DNA from: CACIAM-69d sp001698445 | GTDB taxonomy: Bacteria > Cyanobacteriota > Cyanobacteriia > CACIAM-69d | DNA: 64,000 bases | Reading direction: 5' to 3' | NCBI RefSeq assembly: GCF_043235035.1 | Contig: NZ_JAZAQF010000078.1 | Span: forward strand, 186,001-250,000 | Part shown: positions 18,245-27,395 of the stretch, piece by piece | Layout of the letters: each line of letters begins with the position of its first letter | Numbering within the stretch: position 1 is the first letter of the stretch | Notes under the pieces: model-generated | Databases searched by the model: none | What the model saw: the letters and a program-made list of their open reading frames with translations, nothing else | Told to the model about the DNA's origin: nothing | Made by a program: the position numbers and the translations under genes

Positions 18245-18417
18245 AGCGATCGACCCGTTTGCAAATATCGCAATGTACAGTGGGGAATGTTTTGGCCGCA
18301 AGTGGCGCGATCGCCCCATTGTCTGAACAGATTCTGATTCGGCCTTCAACACTCCTTCAAGGCCGTCTAAACCCTGCAAACGTATTTAAACGTATTTAAC
18401 GGATTGGCTGGACCCAT

Positions 18418-20574
18418 ATGGCTACCACCGCACTTGATCGGGACGCGCATCTGTTTCACCTGGCTGCCCAGCGAGCGGGAATTCATATGCCCATTTTGCC
18501 CGCGCTCCAGGAAGCCCATGATCAGCCAACCCCAGAAGGGGAAAGGGGGTTGGGCTTAACCAGTGCGGATCAAGAGCAGGTGGACAGCCTGCCAGATCAG
18601 GTGATGGAAGCGGCCCTGTTGGTGCGACGGTTAACGGATTCTTTGATCCAATCCGGTTGGAAGGCCGATCGAATCTGGCAGGTGAGTGTTGAGCAATATA
18701 GCCCTGAGGTGTTGGCCGTGTTGGCCCGGGGCTTTGAAGACAAAACCAGTGGCGGGCTGATCCTGGCTGGTTGCTCGCTTGATCGGCTCATGGCCGCCTA
18801 TCGCCAATTTTGCACCTTGGAGCGATCGACCCAGATTGCTCCCGCCAACACCGCCCTCACCGGCAGCACCTTCACCATCGATCGGGCCCTGCTCGACACG
18901 ATCGAGCGCCTGCCCCAGTTTTATCAAGGCTACGTGCATCAACGGGAAGCCCTGATTGAAGCGACCCGCATTTGGCGCGGCCTGGCCACCCGGGAGGACA
19001 CCTTGGTTTCCCTGGGATTGCCGGCCTTGAACTATACCGATGTTGCCCTCGACACGGCCTTGGTCACCTTCATCCGGCGTTTGTCGCCCAACTATTCCGG
19101 CTTTCCGCACCAACGAGAGGCCCTATTGCGGTTGGTGCAAATTTGGCGGCAACTGGATTCGCGCCAATCGGCGATCGCCTCACTCAGCGACAGCAACTTA
19201 AGCCTGTTGCCCCGTAATTACGATCCGGCCCTGCTGGCCTTTGTGCTGCGGGTTCCGGAGTTCTATGCGGGCAGCGGCACTCAGCGCAATGCGGCCACCG
19301 AAACCGTCCGCATGTGGCGAGATTTGGACAATCGCAACGCGGCCCTCACCAGCTTGGGGGTGAATCCGATTGTGTTTGCGAATCCGGTGGCCCCCGAAGC
19401 CAGCACCGCCGCCGCCCAGCTCGATCGGGAATTGCTCTCTTTTCTGCGGCGGTTGCCAGCCGCCTACCGAGCAACCCCAAATCAACAGGGCGCTTTGACT
19501 CGGTTGGTGCAACTGTGGCGCGGTTTGGAAACCCAGCAGGCCGCGATCGGCTCCCTGGAAACGGATCTGCGCACCATGCAATGGCAGGTGATGATCCTGA
19601 AACAGAACACTGTTCTCAAAAGTCAACCGGTTCAGGCTAGCGCCCTGCCGCGAAACGAGGTGGCCGCCATGCCCGCCGGGGAACTGTCGCTGATTGACTC
19701 GATCGAGCAGGGAACCCACTATCGAATCCTGACCGTGGAGCCAATCCGCGATCGACGGGAATGGTTTGTTTACCGGGGCCATGCAGACTTTTTGGAACCG
19801 GCCACCATGTTGGTGAAAACCAGTACCTTCCTCAAAACCCGCCCCTTGCAGTCCAGCAGCTTGGGAAATGCAGAAAAGGTGGCCCTGTCCCCCGGAGAAT
19901 TCCAAATTCGCAGCTACGAGGATGTGGGTGATCACCTGCGGATTCGGCTGGTGAAACCCATCAATAACCGGCTTGAATGGTTCATTTTTGAAGGCCACAT
20001 CACCTTGCTGAATGTGGATGACTATCCCTCGCCTCGGGATCCTCAGCCTGCTCCCGCGCCTGCTCCTGTGCCTGCTCCTGTGCCTGCTCCTGTGCCTGCG
20101 CCCACGCCCAAGCCAACCCCGGTTCCTACCCCTGCTCCTGTGCCCGATCGGGGACGGCGGATTCAAGTGCCCGGTCTGGGTACGGTCTGGACTCGTGACC
20201 CGATTATTCCTCGCGGTAACTTTAGTTGGGGTGAAGCCACCAAAGATGGCACGCGGATTCCCGAAAATTCCACCATCACCCAAAACATCATTGCCATGGC
20301 CCGACGAATGCAAGAGGTGCGGGCTCGGCTGGGCAATCGCACCATCACCATCACGAGCTGGTATCGGCCCCCGGCCGTGAACCGGGCCGTGGGCGGGGCC
20401 CGCAACTCAACCCACATTCGCGGTTATGGTGTGGACTTTGTGGTGGCGGGGTTGTCGCCGCGTGCGGCCCAACGGATTTTGGATCCTTGGTGGCCCGGTG
20501 GTTTGGGCTATGGCTCCTCCTTTACCCATTTGGATAATCGGGGATATCGGGCCCGGTGGAATTACACCAATTAG
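18418..20574 (+). CDS. Repeat-containing M15-family D,D-peptidase
   Basis: A 718-residue protein without a signal peptide. The N-terminal 150 residues are unassigned. Four related ~46-residue helical repeats follow (about 155-200, 211-256, 269-314, 335-380), each with LD..LL..hRRLP..Y....QREAL..hVqhWR.L..R..AL.SL. Next come two ~65-residue SH3-like repeats (about 398-460 and 468-532, each ending EWF(V/I)...GH). A Pro-rich linker (540-577) leads to a C-terminal Peptidase_M15 domain (600-718) with zinc ligands in STHIRGYGVDF (H666, D673) and FTHLD (H704). The last domain should cleave peptidoglycan peptides, although export without a signal is unexplained. The N-terminal repeats look like an uncharacterised family. 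Confidence 0.85.
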   Translation: MATTALDRDAHLFHLAAQRAGIHMPILPALQEAHDQPTPEGERGLGLTSADQEQVDSLPDQVMEAALLVRRLTDSLIQSGWKADRIWQVSVEQYSPEVLAVLARGFEDKTSGGLILAGCSLDRLMAAYRQFCTLERSTQIAPANTALTGSTFTIDRALLDTIERLPQFYQGYVHQREALIEATRIWRGLATREDTLVSLGLPALNYTDVALDTALVTFIRRLSPNYSGFPHQREALLRLVQIWRQLDSRQSAIASLSDSNLSLLPRNYDPALLAFVLRVPEFYAGSGTQRNAATETVRMWRDLDNRNAALTSLGVNPIVFANPVAPEASTAAAQLDRELLSFLRRLPAAYRATPNQQGALTRLVQLWRGLETQQAAIGSLETDLRTMQWQVMILKQNTVLKSQPVQASALPRNEVAAMPAGELSLIDSIEQGTHYRILTVEPIRDRREWFVYRGHADFLEPATMLVKTSTFLKTRPLQSSSLGNAEKVALSPGEFQIRSYEDVGDHLRIRLVKPINNRLEWFIFEGHITLLNVDDYPSPRDPQPAPAPAPVPAPVPAPVPAPTPKPTPVPTPAPVPDRGRRIQVPGLGTVWTRDPIIPRGNFSWGEATKDGTRIPENSTITQNIIAMARRMQEVRARLGNRTITITSWYRPPAVNRAVGGARNSTHIRGYGVDFVVAGLSPRAAQRILDPWWPGGLGYGSSFTHLDNRGYRARWNYTN

Positions 20575-20622
20575 TGATCCAACGTTTTAACGAGTGATCC
20601 AACGTTTTAACGAGTGATCCAA
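20572..20622. repeat. 20-bp tandem repeat after the M15 gene
   Basis: Two full copies of a 20-base unit (GTGATCCAACGTTTTAACGA) and a partial third lie between the convergent M15 and moeA genes, beginning at the M15 stop codon. Confidence 0.85.
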
Positions 20623-20666
20623 CCAATGGGGATGGCAGGGGAGGCCCATCGGGTTCAGTCAAGGGA

Positions 20667-21902
20667 TCACCCAACGGCTCCGCCAAGCAGCAGCACTTGA
20701 ATTTCGCTGTGGGCGGCGATTTCGCTGGTTCCTTGGGGAACTTTGGCCAGGGCGGTGGTTCCTGCTAGGTTGATCAGGTTGCCAGAACTGTGGCTGCCTT
20801 TAGCCTGGCTAAAGACCAGTTGCCCTTCGATGATCTGCAACGACCCCCAAAGGTAAGTTTCTCGCCGCCCGGCCCCTTGCAGATCCTGAGCCGATCGCGC
20901 CGTCAGCCACTGCACCCCGTGGGGGCCCGATCGCCCCGATAGCTTCCGCAGCATGGGAGCCACAAATCGCCAACAACCCACCAGGGCCGAAACGGGATTT
21001 CCCGGCAAGCCCACATAGACCTTGGGGCCAAAGGTGGCCAGGGTCAGCGGCTTCCCGGGCCGCACGGCCACGGATTTGACGTGTATTTCGCCGCCCAACT
21101 CTGCCAAAACCGCATCCACATAGTCATAATCCCCCACGGACACGCCCCCCGTGGACAGCACCAGATCCGCTTGGTCGATCGCCTGCTCAACGGCGGCTTT
21201 CAAAGCGGCGCGATCGTCCCGTACCACCCCAAGGGTGATCGGTTCCACGCCCATTTGTTGCAAAAAGGCGATCAGGGCGTATTGATTGGAATCGACAATT
21301 TGCCCCGGTTGTAGGGGTTGGTCGATCGTGCCCAGTTCATCACCCGTGGAAAACACCGCGACCCGCGGCCGTCGCACCACCGCGACCCGATCGCACTGAG
21401 CCGCTGCCAACACCGCCAATTCAGCGGGCCCGATCGCTAACCCCGCAGGCAAAATCTGATCGCCCGATCGGCAAAACATCCCTTTTGCCCGCACAAATTC
21501 CCCAACGGCCGGCTGGCTCAACACTTTCACCCGATCGGGCCCAGCCGGTTCCGTGTCCTCTTGAATGGCAATCGCATCGGCCCCCGGCGGCATCATTGCC
21601 CCGGTGAAAATTCGCGCTGCCTGGCCGGGGCCCAAGGTTTGTTGCGGAGCCACCCCAGCCGGAATCGTTTCAATCACCTGCAATTCCGTTGGCCCTTGGG
21701 CTAGGTCAGCTTGGCGCACCGCGTAGCCGTCCATGGCGGAGTTGTCCCAGTGGGGAAAGTCCAAGCACGATCGCACCGGTTCCGCCAACACCCGACCCAG
21801 GGCCGCCACGCTGGCGATCGATTCAGTGTCAGTGAGCGGTGGCGTGATCCGTAGGGCGATCGCTTCGGCTTCTTGGGCGGAAATCATTGGTGAGTTGGGC
21901 AT
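20667..21902 (-). CDS. moeA: Molybdopterin molybdenumtransferase
   Basis: A 411-residue cytoplasmic protein that inserts molybdenum into adenylylated molybdopterin in Mo-cofactor synthesis. It has the family's order of domains and motifs: DFPHWDNSAMDGYAV near the N-terminus, GAMMPPGADAIAIQEDTE, STGDEL, and STGGVSVGDYDYV with GLPGNPVSALV toward the end. Start ATG 21902 or the internal ATG at 21887 (MISAQEAEA). The length is normal. No other mo genes are adjacent. It supports nitrate reductase in cyanobacteria, which is inference from family knowledge. Confidence 0.96.
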   Translation of the reverse strand: MPNSPMISAQEAEAIALRITPPLTDTESIASVAALGRVLAEPVRSCLDFPHWDNSAMDGYAVRQADLAQGPTELQVIETIPAGVAPQQTLGPGQAARIFTGAMMPPGADAIAIQEDTEPAGPDRVKVLSQPAVGEFVRAKGMFCRSGDQILPAGLAIGPAELAVLAAAQCDRVAVVRRPRVAVFSTGDELGTIDQPLQPGQIVDSNQYALIAFLQQMGVEPITLGVVRDDRAALKAAVEQAIDQADLVLSTGGVSVGDYDYVDAVLAELGGEIHVKSVAVRPGKPLTLATFGPKVYVGLPGNPVSALVGCWRFVAPMLRKLSGRSGPHGVQWLTARSAQDLQGAGRRETYLWGSLQIIEGQLVFSQAKGSHSSGNLINLAGTTALAKVPQGTSEIAAHSEIQVLLLGGAVG

Positions 21903-22018
21903 AGGGAGCGATCGTCAGTTTAAAACTCCCGGCCCGTGACCACAATTCCCGCAAGGTGCGATCGCAACTAGCCCGTCTCCATCCTGACCGCCCCAGCAGA
22001 ATGCGATATCGTTGGGGG

Positions 22019-22038
22019 CAAGGGGTTGAAACCCCTTG
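22019..22038. repeat. Palindrome CAAGGGGTT/AACCCCTTG
   Basis: A hairpin with 9-bp arms and a 2-base centre, upstream of xseB. It is a variant of the central palindrome of the MITE-like elements (CAAGGGG...CCCCTTG), found here without the flanking inverted ends. Confidence 0.7.
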
Positions 22039-22083
22039 TCTATAGATTGTGATCTGTTACCTGCTTGTTATTACTTTTTGATC

Positions 22084-22329
22084 ATGCCCCGCGCCAAAGC
22101 CCAACCCAGCCCTCCTGAAACCGCTCCCGATTGGCATTACGAAACGGCCATGGCCGAGGTGGAAACGATCGTGCGGCAACTGGAAACGGGCGATTTGGAT
22201 TTGGATCAAGCCTTTGCCCAATTCACCGCTGCGGTCGATCGCCTGCAACAGTGTGATCGGTTCCTGCGCGATCGACAGGCCCAAGTGAGCCTAGCGATCG
22301 AAACATTGGATAATCTCGACCTGGAATAA
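22084..22329 (+). CDS. xseB: Exodeoxyribonuclease VII small subunit
   Basis: An 81-residue protein from ATG 22084; the frame extends upstream into the palindrome region. It contains YETAMAEVETIVRQLETGDLDLDQAFAQF, the conserved XseB core, and a charged coiled C-terminus. It pairs with XseA to degrade single-stranded DNA. The xseA gene is not upstream, its common place, and is not in the window. The length is typical. Confidence 0.9.
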   Translation: MPRAKAQPSPPETAPDWHYETAMAEVETIVRQLETGDLDLDQAFAQFTAAVDRLQQCDRFLRDRQAQVSLAIETLDNLDLE

Positions 22330-22379
22330 ACCAGATATTTCTGATCGTAAAATTAGTAATCTAAGTAATCCATCCGTAG

Positions 22380-22399
22380 GGGCGCACCGCTGTGCGCCC
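22380..22399. repeat. Hairpin GGGCGCAC/GTGCGCCC
   Basis: An 8-bp perfect stem with loop CGCT, between the convergent xseB and Uma2 genes. The form GTAGGGGCGCACCGCTGTGC resembles small palindromic repeats common in cyanobacterial intergenic DNA. It may serve as a terminator for both genes, though no T-run follows. Confidence 0.6.
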
Positions 22400-22407
22400 T
22401 TCCGTAT

Positions 22408-23166
22408 CTACCCTTCAGCCTGCCATTGCTGGAGTAACCAAGCGCTGACTTGGCCATGGTCGGCCTCGCGCGATCGCCGCAGGGCTTCTTCAAGAATGTC
22501 CAAACTCAGACCCGGCAACACGATCGATTCTTGGATCCGCCGACTGCCGCGCTCAATAATTTCAAACCCGAGGATCAGCGCCTCCGCCACATTCACCACC
22601 CAATATTCCCGCACGCCCAAATCTTCATAGAGCAAGCGTTTGCGCCCACAGTCATCGGGCAGGGTGCTATCGGAAATTTCGATCGCCAAGTCCGGCGGCG
22701 GCAACTGATCTAAGTCCACAATCTTGGTTTCCCAGTCCAGCGATCCCACCCGATCGCCCACATAAACTGATAAATCCGGTTGAGCTTCCCGTAACCCAGC
22801 TTTCCGATAGGTGCAATTGTCGTGGCCATCGATCGGCAAATTCCGCAAAGCCGCGTACAGGCCAAGGGCCGCAATGATAATGAAATGGTCACGGGAGTGG
22901 GGGTTTCCGACGGGAGACATTTCGAGCCTCATCATTCCGTCGTGATAATAACCTTTTGTTTTCTCACTGGCTTGGGCGATCGCTTGCTGATATATCTCCC
23001 AATCTGCCTTTTGCCAGTCATCGGGTGAGTCTTCGGCAATCACATCGCCTCCTTCAACCAGTTCGGATGCCGGTGTGGCGGCCAATGACTGAGGCTGATC
23101 AGATGCAGCAGCCCCAGCGGCAGTCCTAGCAATTGTTGTGGAGTGGTTGGGCCGGATGGCAACCAT
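22408..23166 (-). CDS. Uma2-family (DUF820) PD-(D/E)XK endonuclease-like protein
   Basis: About 252 residues from ATG 23166; a 28-residue upstream extension is possible. The N-terminal ~60 residues are low-complexity. The core has the Uma2 pattern: MSPVGNPHSRD, AQPDLSVYVGDR, PPPDLAIEISDST and YEDLGVREYWVVNV. The acidic residues in the PDL and AIEIS blocks are those of the PD-(D/E)XK fold. Such proteins are greatly expanded in cyanobacteria, and their role is unsettled. It stands alone, with no toxin-antitoxin or restriction partner next to it. Confidence 0.88.
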   Translation of the reverse strand: MVAIRPNHSTTIARTAAGAAASDQPQSLAATPASELVEGGDVIAEDSPDDWQKADWEIYQQAIAQASEKTKGYYHDGMMRLEMSPVGNPHSRDHFIIIAALGLYAALRNLPIDGHDNCTYRKAGLREAQPDLSVYVGDRVGSLDWETKIVDLDQLPPPDLAIEISDSTLPDDCGRKRLLYEDLGVREYWVVNVAEALILGFEIIERGSRRIQESIVLPGLSLDILEEALRRSREADHGQVSAWLLQQWQAEG

Positions 23167-23519
23167 GGCGGGCAAGTGGGGGCGATCGACTGCTTGGATT
23201 TTAGCAATCTCTCCGTTCGGACAGAATGGGTTCTCCGAGCCTGCCGCCATTCAGCCTGAGCGATTGATCTAGTCCGGTGACAAAATGACCGCCCTTGCCC
23301 TGCCCATTCGATCGTTAGCTTTGGATCTGCGATCGGCGGAGCGATCCCCTTGGGCGATCGATTGCAGACATGAACTTAACTTTTTGAAACAAATCGTGAT
23401 CATCAGGAAAAACGATTGGTCACCGTATGTAAAGTTTATTAAACTAAAGTCAGGTAAGTAATTATCCCTACCTCCTTCTCATCGAGTTCGTACCCGACCT
23501 TTGCAGCCGGGTGGAGTCA
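23167..23519. promoter_or_regulatory. ndhD upstream region
   Basis: About 350 bases between the divergent Uma2 and ndhD genes. AT-rich at 23380-23465. It presumably holds the ndhD promoter; candidate -10-like TATTAAACT at about 23428-23436 lacks a convincing -35. Confidence 0.35.
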
Positions 23520-25124
23520 ATGGACGCAACATTTCCCTGGTTAAGTTTGATTACGCTGCTGCCTTTGGTGGCGGCGCTGCCGATTCCCTTCCTGCCCGAT
23601 CGCGACGGAAAAACGATCCGTTGGTATGCGCTGGCAGTGGGCATTGTGGAGTTGGCCCTGATTTCCTACACCTGCTTCGGGCAGTTTGATTTCACCAACA
23701 CTGAGTTTCAACTGGCGGAAACCTACGCTTGGTTGCCGCAAATTGGCTTGAACTGGTCTTTGGCGATCGATGGCATCTCCATGCCGCTGGTGGCCCTGAC
23801 CGGTTTGGTCACCACCCTGGCGATCGGCGCTTCCTGGAATGTCACCAAGAAACCCCGGCTGTTCTACACCCTGCTGCTGGCCATGTACAGCGCCCAAATC
23901 GGGGTGTTTGTTTCCAAAGACCTACTCCTGTTCTTCTTGATGTGGGAACTGGAGTTAGTACCGGTCTACCTGCTGATTTCGATTTGGGGTGGTGCGAAAC
24001 GTCGTTACGCCGCCACTAAGTTCATTCTTTACACGGCTCTTGCTTCCCTGTTCATCCTGGTGGCGGCGCTGGCCATGGCCTTCTCAGGCGGCCCGGTCAC
24101 CTTTGATATGGATGCCTTGGGGCTGAAGAACTACTCCCTGACGGCGGAACTCCTGCTCTACGCGGCCTTCTCGATCGCCTTCCTGGTGAAACTGCCCGCC
24201 TTCCCGGGTCACACCTGGTTGCCCGATGCCCACGGTGAAGCGCCCACGCCCGTTTCTATGCTGCTGGCCGGTGTGCTGCTGAAGATGGCGGGCTATGGCT
24301 TGATTCGGATGAACATGGAGATGCTGCCGAATGCGCACATCTACTTTGCGCCGGTTTTGGCCATCCTGGGTGTGGTGAACATCATCTACGGTGCGCTGAA
24401 TGCCTTTGCCCAACGGAATCTGAAGCGACGGATTGCCTACTCGTCAATGTCCCACATGGGCTTTGTATTGCTGGGTATTGCTTCTTTCACCGATGTGGGT
24501 CTGAGCGGCGCGGTGCTGCAAATGGTGTCCCACGGGTTGATTGCGGCGGCGATGTTCTTCCTGACGGGCGTAACCTACGAGCGCACCCACACCCTCTCGA
24601 TCGACGACATGGGCGGCATTGGGCAAAAGATGCCCCGCACCTTCGCGCTGTTTGTGGCGACGACCATGGCTTCTTTGGCCCTGCCCGGCATGAGCGGCTT
24701 TGTGGGTGAGCTGACGGTGTTCCTCGGCTTAACCACCAGTGAGGTCTACAGCGCTCCGTTCCGGGCCACGGTGGTGGTGTTGGCGGCGGTGGGCGTGATT
24801 CTCTCGGCGGTTTATCTGCTGTCGATGCTGCGGGAAATTTTCTACGGCAAGGAGAATACGGCTCTGACTGAGGTGAATTGGTCGGATCTGAAGCTGCGGG
24901 AACTGGCGATCTCCCTGGTGCTGCTGGCCCCGATCGTGGGTGTGGGTATCTATCCCAAGCTGGCAACCCAAACCTATGAAATGAAGTCCACGGAAGTGGC
25001 CAGCCGAGTGCGCAGCAGCTTCGCGATCGTGGCAAAGGCTCAGGATTCCCGATTCTACTCAGCGGTGTTGAATGCTCCGAAGCTGGCGGATACGGAGTTG
25101 GCGGCATCGGTACTCACCAACTAA
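23520..25124 (+). CDS. ndhD: NAD(P)H-quinone oxidoreductase chain 4 (NdhD, NDH-1)
   Basis: About 534 residues from ATG 23520; a GTG at 23511 is possible. This is a proton-pumping antiporter-type membrane subunit of NDH-1, the ferredoxin:plastoquinone oxidoreductase used in respiration and cyclic electron flow in the thylakoid. It has the Proton_antipo_M features: MWELELVPVYLLISIWGG, KLPAFPGHTWLPDAHGEAPT, GLIRMNMEMLPN and MSHMGFVLLGIASF. The start DATFPWLSLITLLP and overall pattern suit the NdhD1 (respiratory/cyclic) group rather than NdhD3/D4 of CO2 uptake. It is usually encoded with ndhF; here it is alone, ended by a strong terminator. Confidence 0.95.
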   Translation: MDATFPWLSLITLLPLVAALPIPFLPDRDGKTIRWYALAVGIVELALISYTCFGQFDFTNTEFQLAETYAWLPQIGLNWSLAIDGISMPLVALTGLVTTLAIGASWNVTKKPRLFYTLLLAMYSAQIGVFVSKDLLLFFLMWELELVPVYLLISIWGGAKRRYAATKFILYTALASLFILVAALAMAFSGGPVTFDMDALGLKNYSLTAELLLYAAFSIAFLVKLPAFPGHTWLPDAHGEAPTPVSMLLAGVLLKMAGYGLIRMNMEMLPNAHIYFAPVLAILGVVNIIYGALNAFAQRNLKRRIAYSSMSHMGFVLLGIASFTDVGLSGAVLQMVSHGLIAAAMFFLTGVTYERTHTLSIDDMGGIGQKMPRTFALFVATTMASLALPGMSGFVGELTVFLGLTTSEVYSAPFRATVVVLAAVGVILSAVYLLSMLREIFYGKENTALTEVNWSDLKLRELAISLVLLAPIVGVGIYPKLATQTYEMKSTEVASRVRSSFAIVAKAQDSRFYSAVLNAPKLADTELAASVLTN

Positions 25125-25216
25125 GGATCGCTAGCGAAGGGTCTCTAGCGAAGGCTCTCAATGTTGCCCCTGAAGAGGTAACGAACCCCCAACAAATCTC
25201 GATGAGATGATTCCAT

Positions 25217-25257
25217 AATCCCGATTTTTCCCTGGTGGAGAATCGGGATTTTGTTTT
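25217..25257 (+). terminator. Intrinsic terminator after ndhD
   Basis: A perfect 10-bp stem (AATCCCGATT at 25217-25226 with AATCGGGATT at 25241-25250), 14-base loop, then TTGTTTT. Confidence 0.88.
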
Positions 25258-25400
25258 GATCACCAATCAGCAGCCGTGCGATTCTGAGTTGATGGAATTC
25301 CACAGCGATAGTTTTACAGATACCGTTGACTCACCCCCTTGACTAATCCTTGGGGTTTCCTGGTAATGGTTTTCTTTGGCAACCCGGCGACTTTGGTGCA

Positions 25401-25904
25401 ATGACTCTGGAATTCTTTTTGGCAGATGCGACTGCGACCCAAGCCCTGGGCCGGGCGATCGGGCAGATCTTGCGGCCCGGTGCAGTGATCCTGCTGGATG
25501 GAGAGTTGGGAGCCGGCAAAACAACGCTGGTGCAAGGCTTGGCGGCGGGGCTGGGCATTGCGGAGCCGGTGGTGAGTCCCACCTTTGTGCTGGTGAATGA
25601 ATATTTGGAGGGCGCGATTCCGCTGTATCACTTTGACCTCTATCGGTTGAGTCCGGAAGAGGTGGAGCCGCTGGCCCTGGAGCAATATTGGGAAGGGGGC
25701 GAGGTGGCTGCGGGAATTGTGGCGATCGAGTGGTCGGAGCGGTTGCCGGAACTGCCGATCGATTATCTCCAAGTGGCCTTGCGATCGGGCATGACGGGCC
25801 GCCAGGTGTCGATTGATGTGGTGGGTGAAGTGCCTGGCTGGAACCCTCAACATCTTGAAGATCTTTGCGCAAATTTGGGCGGACTCACGCTGAATCAGGA
25901 ATGA
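25401..25904 (+). CDS. tsaE: tRNA t6A37 biosynthesis ATPase TsaE
   Basis: A 167-residue cytoplasmic P-loop protein from ATG 25401. It has the Walker A motif GELGAGKTTLVQGLA and PTFVLVNEY, with YHFDLYRL and IVAIEWSERLPE. These are hallmarks of TsaE (YjeE), which powers N6-threonylcarbamoylation of ANN-decoding tRNAs together with TsaB and TsaD. The length is normal. It stands alone on the plus strand after the ndhD terminator. Confidence 0.95.
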   Translation: MTLEFFLADATATQALGRAIGQILRPGAVILLDGELGAGKTTLVQGLAAGLGIAEPVVSPTFVLVNEYLEGAIPLYHFDLYRLSPEEVEPLALEQYWEGGEVAAGIVAIEWSERLPELPIDYLQVALRSGMTGRQVSIDVVGEVPGWNPQHLEDLCANLGGLTLNQE

Positions 25905-26026
25905 TGGAGGGTGGGCGCTGGTCTGTCGCTAGGTGAACTTTGAGTGAATGCGATTTCTTCATCTCCGATGCTCCCATGGCGCTCCCGTCCTGGAGAACTT
26001 AATCAACTCAGTGGGTAAGCCAACCG

Positions 26027-27388
26027 GTGACGCGCTTTTCTAGTCCGCCGATCAACTGGAATCGATCGCTGCCAACCAAAGTCGGTGCGGCAGTGTTTTT
26101 AAGTGTTTTGGGGGGCTGGTTTCTGTGGGCGAGTTGGGAGCCGTTTCCCTTGGCCAAGGTGGCGAGCTGGGCCTTGGCTGTCAGTCTTTTAACGGGAATG
26201 ACTGCGGCTTGGATCTGTAGTCGGGCCTTGGACTCTATTCGCCTTGCTTGGGTGCTGTTGAGCTGTTTGGATCAGGAGTCTTCTTTTACGAGTGGTTTGG
26301 CGGCGAAGGTCAGCGCCCTGACGCAATTGGACGATCAGGATGATTGTGCGCAGTTTGTGCGGCTCACCAGTCGCTTGCTAGTGCGGTATGGCGATCGATT
26401 GCAGTTTTTGGAACGACAACGATTAGCCCTGGAAAGTTGGCTCCATGAACATCGCGATCGACTGATTTTGATGGAAGCGGAACAGGAAAAATTGCAAGTG
26501 GCCCTCGCCCAGGCCCAAGACCGAATCCGACAGTTGGAAGGCGTTGATCTGGAAACGGGTTTGGCGAATCATCATCGCTTTTATGAAGCGTTGCAGCACA
26601 CTTGGCAACAGGCGCTGCGATCGGAACAGGTGCTATCGATTGTGGCCTGCGAGGTGGATCATTTGGCGGATTGGGTGAATCTCCAAGGCGAGGCCTTTGG
26701 TCAACAAACGATCCACAATCTGGCAACGGTCTTAAGACAACAGGTGCAACGCAGTTCCGATGTGGTTGGCCGCGATCGGGGCGATCGATTCTTGATTCTG
26801 CTGCCCAACACCGACTCGATCGGCGCTTTGGCCGTCGCGGAATCGATTCGTAATCAATTCAATCGCTGTGAGACCCAGCAGTCTATGACCCCCACAATTC
26901 ACCACTGGCCGAGTCACTACGATGACGCTCCGGCTTCTCCCTGGGCTGCTGGTTCATCTTTGCATTTCGCCATTGATTTTCCCCCAACGCGAGATCGGCT
27001 ACGAAGCAACTTCACCGCCACCAATGACCGGGTTACTGAGCAAGAGGCATCCAGGCCGATCAGTGCCAACATCGATGCCAACGCAGATTTAGCCGATGCG
27101 TTCTCGGCAACTGGTTCTGAACCTGCAATGCCTTTTGAAGTAACCCCTGAAACCTCTCCCGAAATCTCTCCTGAAATTCCTTCCGAAATGCCAATGGATC
27201 GCTCCCCAGTCGCCCAGGAGCAGATCACAACCGTCGGCGGAGAAGTGACCCTATCTTTAGGCATTGGCACGTTGGTGCCTGATCTCCAGCAACTGCCCGA
27301 CGCGGCCGTGCGATCGGCCTTGCGGGCCCTTGAGCGGGCCCGTCGGCATGGGGGGAATTGCGTTGAGATGGACGGGCTGGAATATTAA
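26027..27388 (+). CDS. Membrane protein with degenerate GGDEF domain and intact I-site
   Basis: 453 residues from GTG 26027. There are two N-terminal membrane helices (about 20-36 and 45-65), a coiled coil (about 125-172), then a GGDEF domain beginning GVDLETGLANHHRF. The catalytic motif GGDEF reads RGDRF (residues 251-255), which loses the first Gly and the catalytic Glu, so cyclase activity is unlikely. The allosteric inhibitory site RxxD is present five residues before it (RSSD, 242-245). A low-complexity insert of about 125 residues (281-405, Pro/Ser/Glu-rich) splits the fold before the last strand and helix (VTLSLGIGTL to the end). It may be a c-di-GMP-binding receptor or a scaffold. No EAL domain is present. 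Confidence 0.8.
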   Translation: MTRFSSPPINWNRSLPTKVGAAVFLSVLGGWFLWASWEPFPLAKVASWALAVSLLTGMTAAWICSRALDSIRLAWVLLSCLDQESSFTSGLAAKVSALTQLDDQDDCAQFVRLTSRLLVRYGDRLQFLERQRLALESWLHEHRDRLILMEAEQEKLQVALAQAQDRIRQLEGVDLETGLANHHRFYEALQHTWQQALRSEQVLSIVACEVDHLADWVNLQGEAFGQQTIHNLATVLRQQVQRSSDVVGRDRGDRFLILLPNTDSIGALAVAESIRNQFNRCETQQSMTPTIHHWPSHYDDAPASPWAAGSSLHFAIDFPPTRDRLRSNFTATNDRVTEQEASRPISANIDANADLADAFSATGSEPAMPFEVTPETSPEISPEIPSEMPMDRSPVAQEQITTVGGEVTLSLGIGTLVPDLQQLPDAAVRSALRALERARRHGGNCVEMDGLEY

Positions 27389-27395
27389 CCCGGTT

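Noticed and set aside
19198..20313. A 371-codon open frame on the minus strand
   Set aside because: Antisense to the M15 peptidase; His/Gln/Arg-rich shadow without domain features.
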